A DNA stretch of 58,000 nt from Adiantum capillus-veneris. Taxonomy: Eukaryota; Streptophyta; Polypodiopsida; Polypodiales; Pteridaceae. The stretch lies in assembly GCA_014529385.2 (NCBI GenBank), contig CM043953.1, forward strand, positions 108,634,549-108,692,548, written 5' to 3'. Both the position numbers and the translations under genes were made by a program. Positions 9,833-19,257 of this stretch are shown here, piece by piece (position 1 is the first letter of the stretch; every line of letters starts with the position of its first letter). Below the pieces are notes generated by a model. It was not told the origin of the DNA. It made no database searches and saw only the letters and a list, made by a program, of their open reading frames with translations.

Positions 9833-11008
9833 CGAAACTGGCCCGTAGACTCACTAAAGGGCGGTAGACATTGGCACCTATCTTTACACTGTTTAGCTTT
9901 ACGACACAAAGGAACTTCACGAACAAACCTATGACTGGAATTCAACACTTCAAAAACAAATCACGCCTTGGCAGCTAGTGTGCTTCCAAGTAGACAGTGA
10001 CAACAGGTTGGCCCCAAAGGTTGGCGCCCCTTTCGATATTTCTTTATTCCGATTAAACTTTGGAGAAAACCTGTAAACTCCTACGTGCTGTGCCACTTTT
10101 ATTGGGCTGAAAATGGCCTACTCTAGCCCAATTTTAGCAGCATAACAGTTGTAAAAGGCTTCACAGACAAAATCCCCATGTAAAAGGTGACTTTTCCGGT
10201 GCATTGGAGCACTTTCCTAAACATGGCGAGAAATTACAACACGTTGAACTCTCTGTTTTCAGACTCTAACTTGAACCAAAACACCTGTATGACGATTCCC
10301 TAGCTTCCCCAAAGCTCCTCGGACTGTTAAGAAAATAAAATGGCCAAAATCCTAAACATGCAAAAAAACACAGCAGGCTATAATTCTATATTTTGGGCTC
10401 CGTTTCGCGTGCCGATTGCATCCGTAGCAAGCCCTCGAGTTCCGGCACCTGTAGGGCTACTTGCCCTTTGATTTGGACGAGACTCTCGCAAAAAGCCTCT
10501 ATGAATCAACCTATACCTACGGGGGATTAGCAACTAGCTTATCCGGTACATGTACAAGAGGCTCTTGCCTCGGCAATCGCACATAAACCCACACAACTGT
10601 ACATACAGATGAGTAGCCCTGGAGTTGGGCATCACGATCTGTATTCAAAAGGAGAGAGAGGTGCACGAGAGCGGAATCATCGTTCTACATAGAACAAAGG
10701 AGAAGGCAAGCTTTCCGTTAAAGCTGTAAACCTACACCCACTACTCACACACACTGTAGGCTTCACAATAAAGAAGAAGGCAGCCCAATTCAACCATTTC
10801 TCTCAATTTTGAGCGCCCCCAGCTGGGGTGTCTTGCAAATGAGTTCTGGGACCACCATGTGTCCAAGCTGCCATGTGTCCGGTTTGTCCTTTTGAGTTGA
10901 TTTCATACTACCCACCAACTTATAAAGTGTCAAGTGGGGCCTTAATGACTTTGAACGGAGCCTAGCCACCCTTTTACTACTCGGATTTCAATGCCGATTG
11001 GCCCAACC
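9833..11008 (-). repeat. 5' LTR of H, main part
   Basis: Colinear with 778-1700 in the same orientation, including the inverted-repeat end (AAAGGGCGGTAGAC) and the block CTCGAGTTCCGGCACCTGTAGG near 10435. Contains the core motif near 10010-10050. The alignment stops abruptly at 11008 (GGCCCAACC); the missing LTR start is found in inverted orientation at 11925-12108. Confidence 0.8.
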
Positions 11009-11517
11009 ATGCCTACACTTCAGCCTGGCACGGAGCTCGTCCCTCAAGAGTGGTGTAGTGATAGAGAGTATTGTTGGGAGCTCATCTGCGGCCTGACATT
11101 GTGGTTCATTTGGAGAGCCCGCTGCTTTCGCATCTTCGAGGCTCGACCTGTCCCACCAGTGAAGACTGTACGCGACATCTGGCTGGAGCTGGTCCACACT
11201 CTCACGGGCCAATTCAAGCGCCTTCAAGGTAGCTTTGACCGCATGCGGGAGCCGCCGTGAGGCTTTCTTGAGACTGTGGCAGCCTGGACCCTTCTTCACC
11301 ATGGTTCATGGTGCGCCCTGATGGCAGTACCGACCACCAGTATGGTTATTTGCCCCACCTATCTCCTGGTTTATCCATCTTGTATCTAGCTTGTTTTTTC
11401 ATTGGGAGAGTCTCCCCCCATTTTGATGTAGCCCTCTCTTGCAAGGGCAGTTTGTAGCCCATTGGGCAGTTTTATTAACTAATGGAAGGATCTTTTTTCT
11501 GCAAAAGAAAACCTTTA
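11009..11517 (+). pseudogene. LINE 3' end fragment
   Basis: Plus-strand frame reads LICGLTLWFIWRARCFRIFE and later VRDIWLELVHTL (about 11080-11215), the pattern following the zf-RVT domain at the end of plant L1-type ORF2. The 3' untranslated end (GAAGGATCTTTTTT at about 11485-11500, then an A-rich CAAAAGAAAA) matches the LINE at 54385-55199. Confidence 0.65.
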
Positions 11518-11919
11518 TTGGAATGATGTATTAGTGTTAAACAGTAGCAAGAAATAGCCTAGCAAGTTTATATGTTGGATATGCTATGAGGCTATGTGAT
11601 GAGAAGCTACACATCATCACTGAACTTCTAACTCGATTTAATGGTGTGATCAGAGATGGTTGTGCAGGGTATGGTTCACGGGGCACACTATGGAGCCATG
11701 TATTATGTTGTCGGAAGCCAACAATGGATTGATTTGTCAGCAAGCACTACTTGCAATGAACATCATACAAACCATCCGTAGATTGATGTATTAGACCTCT
11801 GCTCTATGTTTTGTGGTTTATGTGATATGTGTATCCGTGTTCAAAGACGAACGATTGCAACATTCTCTCTTTGTCAAAGGATTTTTGTCTAAAACGTTGG
11901 CTTTGTCTGCATGTCTGCA
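11518..11919. other. Unidentified sequence
   Basis: No recognised coding region or repeat. In the restored orientation it would be the flank into which H inserted, ending in the TGGGG duplication at 11920-11924. Confidence 0.4.
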
Positions 11920-11924
11920 TGGGG

Positions 11925-12108
11925 TGTCACGAGGCTGTGACAACCACTAACTTTAGTTGTTGGTTTCTTTCCCTAGATTTTTATTTAATTTTTTAGACCC
12001 TCTTTTTGAAGTTACAAATGGCCGGCCATTGTATGGCCGGTGTGAAACGGCCGATGGCTGAGAGTTTCACCCGCAATTGTGAAGGCCAAGTCGCCATGAG
12101 TTGGCCTC
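11925..12108 (+). repeat. Start of H 5' LTR, inverted
   Basis: Begins TGTCACGAGGCTGTGACAAC and follows the reverse complement of 1876-1700 up to GCCATGAGTTGG, where it breaks into LINE sequence. Preceded by the TGGGG duplication. Confidence 0.75.
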
Positions 12109-12769
12109 CTATATCACAATCATCCTATTGACTGAAGCCGTCTTGAAACGAAGTGTTGGGCCCGTGAGTGTGGACCAGACAGCAGCACCCCAAGTGTATT
12201 GTCTGGCTGAAGAGAGCGCAGGCATCAGCCGCAACATCCAAAGCCAAATCTGTTGTGCCATGGGGCATTCCCGCAGACAATGTCGTTGAGTCTCTAGAGG
12301 GTGGTCACAAGCCACGCATGCTGGTGAGAAGCCGCTATGTACCAACCAATTCCCAGCTGCAGTAGCTCGGTGTGCAACTAGCCACTGGCACATGGTGGCT
12401 CTCCTCGGCTATCGACTATCCCACAAACGCTCCCAAAATCCACCTAAGAACTCCGATGTGAGACCCTCCTCCTGCTAGTGGGAAGTTGCAGCAGGGCGAG
12501 CCTCCCTCCTAGCTATCAGTGTGTGGCGACCCAACCGAGCTGTGTACTGGAAGAGAGGGGTCCCTGGGTGATCACAAGCCGCACATGCTGGTGAGAAGCC
12601 GCTATATACCAACCAACTCCCAACTAGAGTAGCCGGTGTGCAACTAACCACTGGCACATGGTGGCTCTCCTCGACTATCAACTATGCCACAAAAAGCGCT
12701 ACAAAAATCCAGCTAAGAACTCGGCTGTGAGACCCTCCTCCTGCTAGTGGGACGCTGCAGCAGGGCGAG
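12109..12769 (-). pseudogene. LINE ORF2 C-terminal fragment with zf-RVT
   Basis: Minus strand at 12393-12109 reads CVACDHPLETQRHC then LRECPMAQQIWLWMLRLM, the CXXC...HC...C pattern of the zf-RVT domain of plant L1-like retrotransposons. A tandem duplication of about 267 bp (units starting near 12303 and 12570) repeats part of this, so the domain start CAACDHP occurs twice. The unit sequence continues across the G2 insertion at 18885. Frame broken by stops. Confidence 0.7.
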
Positions 12770-13332
12770 TGTAGCAGACTTGGACACTCCAAGTCAAGAA
12801 TCAATCGCAACAACACCAAATCACCACTTCAAAACAAGTCACAGATCACAATAGATTTGCACTAGCCCGGCGGAGTTCCGTGCCTAGAGATATTGGCCCC
12901 AAAGACTGGCGCCCCTTTTGGTATTTCTTTTTGTATTAAATCAATGTCAAAGGACAAAGAGCGGTTAGGGTTTCACTCTCAGACTCTGCGTCCAGATGCT
13001 CTCAGAAGTGAAGGCTCGAACCACTTATTTAAATGTTTACAAGGGATGCCAAAAGCAGAGCCCCAAAAGCTTCAAATCAAAAGCAACTGCTCTCTCTCTC
13101 TCACAGAGAGTCAAAACTTGAAAGCAGAAGCATTCTCTCTCTCTTTCTCATTGCGTAGAGAAAAAGCAAGATTTGCGTTGCTCAAAACCCTAAGAAAAAT
13201 TTATTTATTTTTTTCCGCCTCCGCGATTTCCGAAAATTAGTGTTTTTGGCAGAAATTAGGGTTTGCAGGAATTTTAGGGTTTCTGGCAGAAATTAGGGTT
13301 TCTGTTGTCTACCACGTCATCACTTTGTGACA
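12770..13332 (-). repeat. 3' LTR of G2
   Basis: 563 bp with TGT...(GC)TACA ends; about 65 bp shorter than G1's LTRs, mainly by loss of telobox units (three exact TTAGGG copies remain in 13255-13310, plus one at about 12966). Core motif at about 12905-12930. Confidence 0.9.
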
Positions 13333-14099
13333 TACCCCCTCTTGAAAGCATTGTAATCGACCGCGATTACGCCTGCAAAACCGACAAAAGCCACAAACCG
13401 TCTTAGCCATAGTTACCAGGAACAGGAAACCGAAATGGGAACGCAAAACAAAATGTCATTCCCTGTTACGAGTACTCACGTTTGAAACACGGAACAGGGA
13501 TTCGGAACAGGAACTTGGAATGGGAATGGGGAACGGAGACCTGAAAACGGCCATTCCCTGTTACTATGGTCTTAGCAGACATTGACTGTTAGTACCTACA
13601 TACTAGGGGCACACATCTAGCACATGTACCAAATCGACAATCAGATCACACAACATCACAGGACATCACAAGACATCACATAACATTCAACATTCATTCG
13701 GATCTTAGACCATGATTTTATTGGCAATGTCGCTAGCAATCACATCTAGGTCCAATCGGGACCATCAATGTCCGATTGACTAACCCCTATTGCAACCATG
13801 TCTATTCAAGATCAATCAGACCAAAATGCTGCAGTCATTTCGTCTATCAGTTCTTGCACTCAAAAGAAGTCAAGAACAAATCAAAGTCATTATCAGGAAT
13901 TCCATTTCATAAAGTCATCCAGCAGAATACTGTCAGCTCTCAGTATCCCTGAAGCTCAAAGAGACATCAGTGACTTTAGTATCAAAATCAAGGCATCTGT
14001 TGACAAAGGAGTGGAGTAACTCCTCTCTTGTGCATCCCACTACACCAGATCTTCGGCAAAGCTGAATTTCTGAGTTCCGTTTGGAGTAGACTATGCTAA
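13333..14099 (-). other. 3' untranslated region of G2
   Basis: Matches 2952-3535 of G1 apart from the MITE at 13408-13568. The antisense 73-codon frame at 13798-14019 is open here as well. Confidence 0.7.
13408..13568. mobile_element. hAT-like MITE, 161 bp
   Basis: G1 lacks this segment, so G1 serves as the empty site. It is flanked by an 8-bp direct repeat GTCTTAGC (13400-13407 and 13569-13576). The ends are inverted: CATAGTTACCAGG on the left, complement of CCCTGTTACTATG on the right. An 8-bp duplication is the mark of hAT transposons. No coding capacity; interior is rich in GGAACAGG-type repeats. Confidence 0.8.
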
Positions 14100-14790
14100 A
14101 CCAAAACATCAAGGTAAAGTTTCACAATTCGAGGAGTATCTGCTAGGTCCTCCTCCTCCATCCACTTCGCATCAAATGCACGAAAGTTCTTGAACTTAAC
14201 CAAGAACCTCCTTCGGACTTTGCCTTTAGTCTTTGTATCCTTAGGTGCCAAATCTGTTCAGGAACAAGGATCTCCTCGTTTTCTTCCACTTCGGGTTGCT
14301 CATCAGGCTCCCCATCATCAGGCACAACACCCTTAACAGGTTTCAAGAGACTCACATGCAATGCATTGTGAATCCTCCAAGTATTTGACAGTTTCAATCG
14401 GAAGGAGACATCATTTATCTTTTCAGTTATCTGGAAAGGTCCGTAGTATCGCATACTAAGCTTTGGAAAAAGCCTCTCCTTTCCCTTTTTCTTTCGTAGG
14501 CGTGCCTTCTCAAAACGTAAGAGCACCCAATCATCCTCCTTCAGTTTCAAGTCGCGACGATAGCGATCCGCTGCCTTTTTTTTGTCATTCTTGAGACTTT
14601 TGCAAAGTCTCGCGAACCTTGGCAAAAGCCGTATCCAAATCTCGCGATTATTAATCCGCTTCAAATATCTAAATTTTCGTGCTCAGGAAGGATGGAACCT
14701 TCGCAACACTTTCAACAATCTCAAATGGCGTCTTCTCCGTCGAAGAGTGTATCTTGTTATTGTAGGCAAATTCCACCAAAGGTAAGTTCT
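14100..14790 (-). pseudogene. G2 integrase C-terminus and chromodomain
   Basis: Frame 14664-14143 contains [52 protein letters not shown] and the start of the chromodomain [12 protein letters not shown], after which a one-base change shifts the frame so the rest of the chromodomain is garbled. The upstream linker to the integrase core (near 14700) is interrupted by stops. Confidence 0.8.
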
Positions 14791-14797
14791 TTTCCCA

Positions 14798-15990
14798 TTA
14801 AGTCTTATGATCCGAGATACAAGAAATCAATAAATCTAAAACCACTGAATTGGCAATCTCAGATTGCCCGTCAGTCTGCAAGTGGAACGATGACGAGAAC
14901 TGCAACCGCGTGCCAATGTTCTCCCAAATTTCCTTCCAAAACAAACTCATAAATCTGGGGTCTCTGTCGCAGACAATCGTCTCAGACGTGCCATGTAATC
15001 GGAAAATCATTGTGATCATTCTGTGTTCTCGGGAGATCAAAAATGAAATCCATTTCAATATTTTCCCAGGGGCGGATGGGTATGGATAAAGGCTGTAACA
15101 ATTCTTGTGCCTTACGCCTGTCAAACTTGACCTTCTGGCATACTGCGCACAAACTCTTACACATCCTTTTTGAGTCTCGGCCAAAAGAAGTATCTCTCTA
15201 CCCCTTCATGGTGGTAGCAATGCCGCGGTGACCCGTAAAAGGTGGACAATGGCATTCAGTCATAACCTTTTCCCGCAACGGCTATGTAACGCACAACATA
15301 GTCTTTCTCATCAAGTAGCCTTCCCGAAGGGAGTATCCAGCTATTGTCTCCTCATCCCGTATCCGTGTAAAAATATCTGCAAAATCTGTATCTGTGGCAT
15401 ATTGATCGACCATATCCTCCAAGCTCCTATGATGTATCGCGGAAATAGCCAGAACCAACGGCTTCTGAGACAAAGCATCTGCCACCACATTCTTCTGTCC
15501 CTGCACATGGACAATCTTGAAGTGAAACTATGACAAGATGTTTGCCCACCGCATCTGCTTTTCCGAAAGCTGCTTCTGTGACAAGAAGTAGCGCAAACTC
15601 TGATGGTCTGTAAAGACCGTAAAATCCGCTCGGAGTAGGTAGTGCCGCCACTGAGTAAGAGCATGGATAACCGCCAAAAGCTCTTTCTCATATATTTGTG
15701 CTGTAATCTCCGGCCTAGAGAACAATCGGCTCTCGTAAGCAATGACATGGCCTTCTTGCATCAAGACCGCACCCAAACTACGACCACAAGCATCACAATA
15801 TACTTCAAATGACTTCTGCAAGTCCGGCAAAGTCAAATCTGGTCCTGCAGTCAATTTCTCTTTCAATGTCTGAAAGGCAATCACCTCTGTGGATCATCAC
15901 GAGAAAGGGACTCCTTTCTCTATCAAGATATGCAAAGGGGAAGCAACCTTTGCAAACTTGCAAATGAACCGTCTGTAGTACGAACAGAGT
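14798..15990 (-). pseudogene. G2 RNase H and integrase
   Basis: RNase H is read in 15884-15528 (VYCDACGRSLGAVLMQEGHV, FTVFTDHQSLRYFLSQ). Integrase tether and HHCC remnants follow at 15506-15130 (VCQKVKFDRRKAQ) and PWENIEMDFIFDLPR near 15050. As in G1, the sequence jumps from DLPRTQNDHN to the block FRLHGTSETIV near 15005, with loss of about 30 residues and a frame change. The second Asp block reads VCDRDPRF, with Ser replaced by Cys. Confidence 0.8.
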
Positions 15991-16053
15991 CCCAAGAAGC
16001 TTTCAACTTCATGGACATTCTTCAAATCGGGCCAATCACGGATAGTCTCTATC

Positions 16054-16720
16054 TTAGCTGAATCTACTTGCAGTCTTGCTACTGAGACAAAGTGTCCTAA
16101 AAAGTGTATCTCTGAAGCAGATGATCTGTGTGTTCTGCCTCATTCTCGGAGAAACAATGATATCATCAAAGAAAGTGCCAACAAATAGCCTGTACTCTCG
16201 AAAAATCCCGTCCATCATCCGGTTCACAAGAGCATTGGTTAAGCCAAAAGACATCACCAAAAAAACTCAAATAACCCAAAAGTCGTCTGAAAGGCTATCT
16301 TGTAGATGTCTCCCGGCGCGATTCGGATCTGATGATATCCACTCTTCAAGTCAATCGTGCTAAAGCACGAGGATCCCTCTCACCTGTCGAGTATATCATC
16401 GATCCTAGGAATCGGAAATCTGTTCTTGATGGTGATTTTGTTGAGAGCGCTATAATCGATGCACATTCTCCAAGATCCGTCTTTCTTCAAATCCAACAAA
16501 AGTGGAGAGCAATACGGTGAAGTACTATGCTGGACAAGACCCTTTTCAAAGAGGTCTTTCACTGGGTTCATAATCTTTTCATTCTGTACTCGGCTAGCAC
16601 GGTAAGGTGGCCGGTTCGGTGGCGTGCTTCCAGGTATCAGATCAATGGTTTGATCTTCAGGCCCTCTGAAAAGCAATCCGCATGTGTGGAGAAAAATCTT
16701 GGCGTTCTTTTGATCAGGTC
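16054..16720 (-). pseudogene. G2 reverse transcriptase
   Basis: The N-terminal half is open in 16676-16380 (PEDQTIDLIPGSTPPNRPPY, CSPLLLDLKKDGSWRMC, NRFPIPRIDDILDR). Downstream, a stop follows DDILDR, the [11 protein letters not shown] block has lost bases, and the catalytic FFDDII is read in another frame at about 16160. Clearly more decayed than G1. Confidence 0.8.
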
Positions 16721-16859
16721 AAAACTATTCAACCTTTATCCATCGTTCACTTCTCTCCCAAAAGAATGAGTAAAGAAACTGAAGTTCATCAAGTACAATC
16801 TCTGAGCCCTTCATTTATCAAAGTCGCTTTCTCGGCCCGGTAGTCAACCACGGCGTAGT

Positions 16860-18251
16860 TCTTGTGGTACCAAGGGATCCTGAGTAGAACGTCACTCGCG
16901 TGCCCTGAACACCCCTGTCATTGCAAACGAAGTTTACCAATGCTCGGTGTAATGGCAACATCCCATCCGGGTGCCAGTCGAACTACCTCCGCCTGTGGCG
17001 TCAGTCTGTCGGGCGTAATTCCAAATCGAGCCGCCAATTCCAAGTGAAAAGAAGTTGGCCCTAGCTCCTTCAAAAGAGCTTCCTCATCCATCACTTTGCC
17101 CCAAAAGCGGCAAAGTTTGTACTTTCATTCATTGGATTCGGTGCAGGTCCCATGCCATGTGGTACCAGCTCTGCTTTTCTATCTGCCTTTTCTGCCACGT
17201 TCCTCAGCTGCTCTCGAACTCTCAGGCCTATCATCGTCTTTATCATTCTGTTCTTTTTGTGCCTTTATACGGCACTTCACGGAGATATGTCCCTGTTCCC
17301 CGCATCCAAGTCACTTCCCCTCTCTGATGAAGCGAGCTCTCTCCTCAGGAGTAAGCTTGGGTCGTGCATCCTTTTTCTATGGGTTGCTCTTTTTCTTTCT
17401 ACTTTCATTCCCAAAAGTCTGTTCGGCTCGTTGTGTCATGGCCTCATCTGTGGGGTAGGTCAGACTGCCAGAGTGAATGGCAAAGCCCCGCTTCGCATGA
17501 CTCATCAGCTCCTGAATAGAAGCTGACTTTTGTTCCAAGCAGTGATCTCGGATCTCTGTAGGTAGACCCAAGGTAAACCGCTCAATCTGTTCTCTGAACG
17601 AGATCTTCTTGAATGAAGAGGCGGGTAGAAAAGAGCTCCTGAATCTTTCACAGTAAGCATTGATTGTATCTTTCTTGGTCATCCGAAGATGGTTCCAAGA
17701 AGCTCGTACATCTCGTTCATATTCAACCAAGAAGAAATAAAAAGCTTCTTAAATTTCAGCCATTTAACTGGCGCAGTCTTGTTTAAAAGAAGCGTGGACT
17801 ACCAAGTACGAGCATTCCCCTTAGAGTGAGGTAGCTCTCCGAATTTTGGAGTGCTCTGAATAGCGTCCTCCCGCGAAAGCAATGTCAAACTGCAGTATAA
17901 AAGACAAAGCCTTCGAAGCATCTGACTATCCTGAAAAAGTATCAAACTTGATCGAGTGGCCAGCTTCCTTAAACTCTCGGACTTTCTTGCTTTTATCTTC
18001 GAGAAAGTCATACTAGTTGGCTTTGTAAAAATTCTTCTTGTTCGCATAGAAGTTTCCATCATCAGAATCTAAGCTGTCTATAGACGAGTCCTCAATAGAA
18101 CTGTCAGTCTCTGGGCGAGATTTAGTCTTCTTTGCCTTTTTCTTGCCCTTTCCGAAGCTTTGTTTCTTGCTTCGCTTTTTACTTTTTCTCTCTTTTCCTT
18201 GCCCGCATCTCCAGATGCAGAGGGAGTTGACTGATCCTTGCATGAAGCCAT
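16860..18251 (-). pseudogene. G2 gag with damaged zinc knuckle and protease region
   Basis: ATG at 18251 (MASCKDQSTPSASGDAG). Lys-rich and acidic Ser segments, then gag capsid blocks (GNARTWW near 17820; NAYCERFRSSFLPASSFKK near 17640). The zinc knuckle near 17300 reads LGCGEQGHISVKC, but the codon where its first Cys is expected is TGA. The protease region follows, near 17095-16920. This region is the one deleted from G1. Compared with G1 the gag N-terminal half also lacks a segment near 18210. Confidence 0.75.
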
Positions 18252-18323
18252 AGGTGCAACGGAAAAAAAATTGGGGATCGGATTTCCCATAGAAAAGAAA
18301 TCGGTTGTGCTCTGATATACCAC

Positions 18324-18884
18324 TGTAACAGACTTGGACACTCCAAGTCAAGAATCAATCGCGACAACACCAAATAACCACTTCAAAACAAGTCACAGAT
18401 CACAATAGATTTGCACTGGCCCGGCGGAGTTCCGTGCCTAGAGATATTGGCCCCAAAGACTGGCGCCCCTTTCGGTATTTCTTTTTGTGTTAAATCAATG
18501 TCAAAGTACAAAGAGCAATTAGGGTTTCACTCTCAGACTCTGCGTCCAGATGCTCTCAGAAGTGAAGGCCCAAACCACTTATTTAAATGTTTACAAGGGA
18601 TGCCAAAAGCAGAGCCCCAAAAGCTTCAAATCAAAAGCAACTGCTCTCTCTCTCTCACAGAGAGTCAAAACTTGAAAGCAAAAGCATTCTCTCTCTTTCT
18701 CATTGCGTAGAGAAAAAGCAAGATTTGCGTCGCTCAAAACCCTAAGAAAAATTTATTTATTTTTTTCCGCCTCCGCGATTTCCGAAAATTAGGGTTTTTG
18801 GCAGAAATTGGGGTTTGCAGGAATTTTAGGGTTTCTGGCAGAAATTAGGGTTTCTGCTGTCTGCCACGTCATCACTTTGTGACA
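18324..18884 (-). repeat. 5' LTR of G2
   Basis: 561 bp, almost identical to 12770-13332. Core motif at about 18455-18485; telobox motifs at about 18785-18855. Confidence 0.9.
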
Positions 18885-19257
18885 GCGAGCCTCCCTCCTA
18901 GCTATCAATATGTGGCGACCCAGCCAAGCTATGTACTAGAAGAAAGGGGTCCTTGGGTGATCGGCTGATGTGAAGGGGTCCTGCCAAAACCATTCCCTTG
19001 GGTTGCACTGCACTCGAGCAAGGATCAGCCAATGGTCGGCTCTCCGCGCCGAGAGACGCCAATGGCGTGACTCAAGGTCAGCTTGGTCTGAGTCTATGAC
19101 ACATGTCCTCCCACCGATGCCCACGACTCTAATCCTCTGAAAGCAACACTCAACCACCTCTGGTGCCTCGGCATGGATGCTGCATAGGGGGCCCTCCCTC
19201 TGTACCTCAAAGAACCTGCAAGATCCTGTAATTGTACAAGCCCTGAGTGAGATGAGA
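18885..19257 (-). pseudogene. LINE remnant, upstream part
   Basis: Continues the LINE interrupted by G2: 18885-18960 matches 12500-12570. The rest holds an open minus-strand frame of 73 codons (19157-18936) with no domain I recognise, rich in Arg and Trp. Probably further LINE ORF2 sequence; low certainty. Confidence 0.45.

Larger units (their letters stand above)
778..11008 (-). mobile_element. Element H: gag-only LTR retrotransposon, split by G1
   Basis: Minus-strand LTR element. In its own orientation it has a 5' LTR (9833-11008 plus the displaced piece 11925-12108), a primer site (9815-9832), a gag remnant (about 9600-8521, then 2321-1877) and a 3' LTR (1876-778). The LTR starts TGTCA(C/G)GAGGCTGTGACAAC. 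The 5-bp duplication is CCCCA at 773-777 and TGGGG at 11920-11924; the second copy reads on the opposite strand because that end has been inverted. G1 (2322-8515) sits inside the gag. The 3' LTR follows the zinc knuckle almost directly, so no protease, RT or integrase is present. This matches the class known as TR-GAG elements. Its gag resembles that of element F. Confidence 0.75.
11009..12108. other. 1.1-kb inverted segment
   Basis: The segment holds a LINE 3' end (plus strand), unidentified flank, and the start of an H LTR (plus strand), whereas its left and right neighbours carry the matching H LTR and LINE on the minus strand. Turning the segment round would reconnect both: the LTR would read through 11008 into its missing start, and the LINE would read from its zinc-finger region at 12109 into its C-terminal region. 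A TGGGG duplication for H also matches only if this inversion is assumed. Confidence 0.7.
12770..18884 (-). mobile_element. Element G2: Ty3/gypsy chromovirus, defective
   Basis: Second insertion of the G1 family, about 6.1 kb, minus strand. LTRs 12770-13332 and 18324-18884; duplication GCGAG at 12765-12769 and 18885-18889. The empty site is visible next door: the LINE tandem unit at about 12490-12505 reads AGGGCGAGCCTCC uninterrupted. Keeps the gag-protease part lost in G1, but RT and integrase are disrupted. Primer site carries a two-base TA insertion (near 18313-18323). A 161-bp MITE sits in its 3' non-coding region. Confidence 0.9.

Noticed and set aside
11537-11743. 68-codon ORF in the unidentified segment 11518-11919
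   Set aside because: No recognised domain and no second copy; open frame of chance length.
3244-14019. Antisense 73-codon ORF, open in both G1 (3244-3465) and G2 (13798-14019)
   Set aside because: Equal length looks like conservation, but of about eleven base differences between the copies nearly all change the amino acid. No sign of selection on the protein; it is non-coding 3' sequence of the element.
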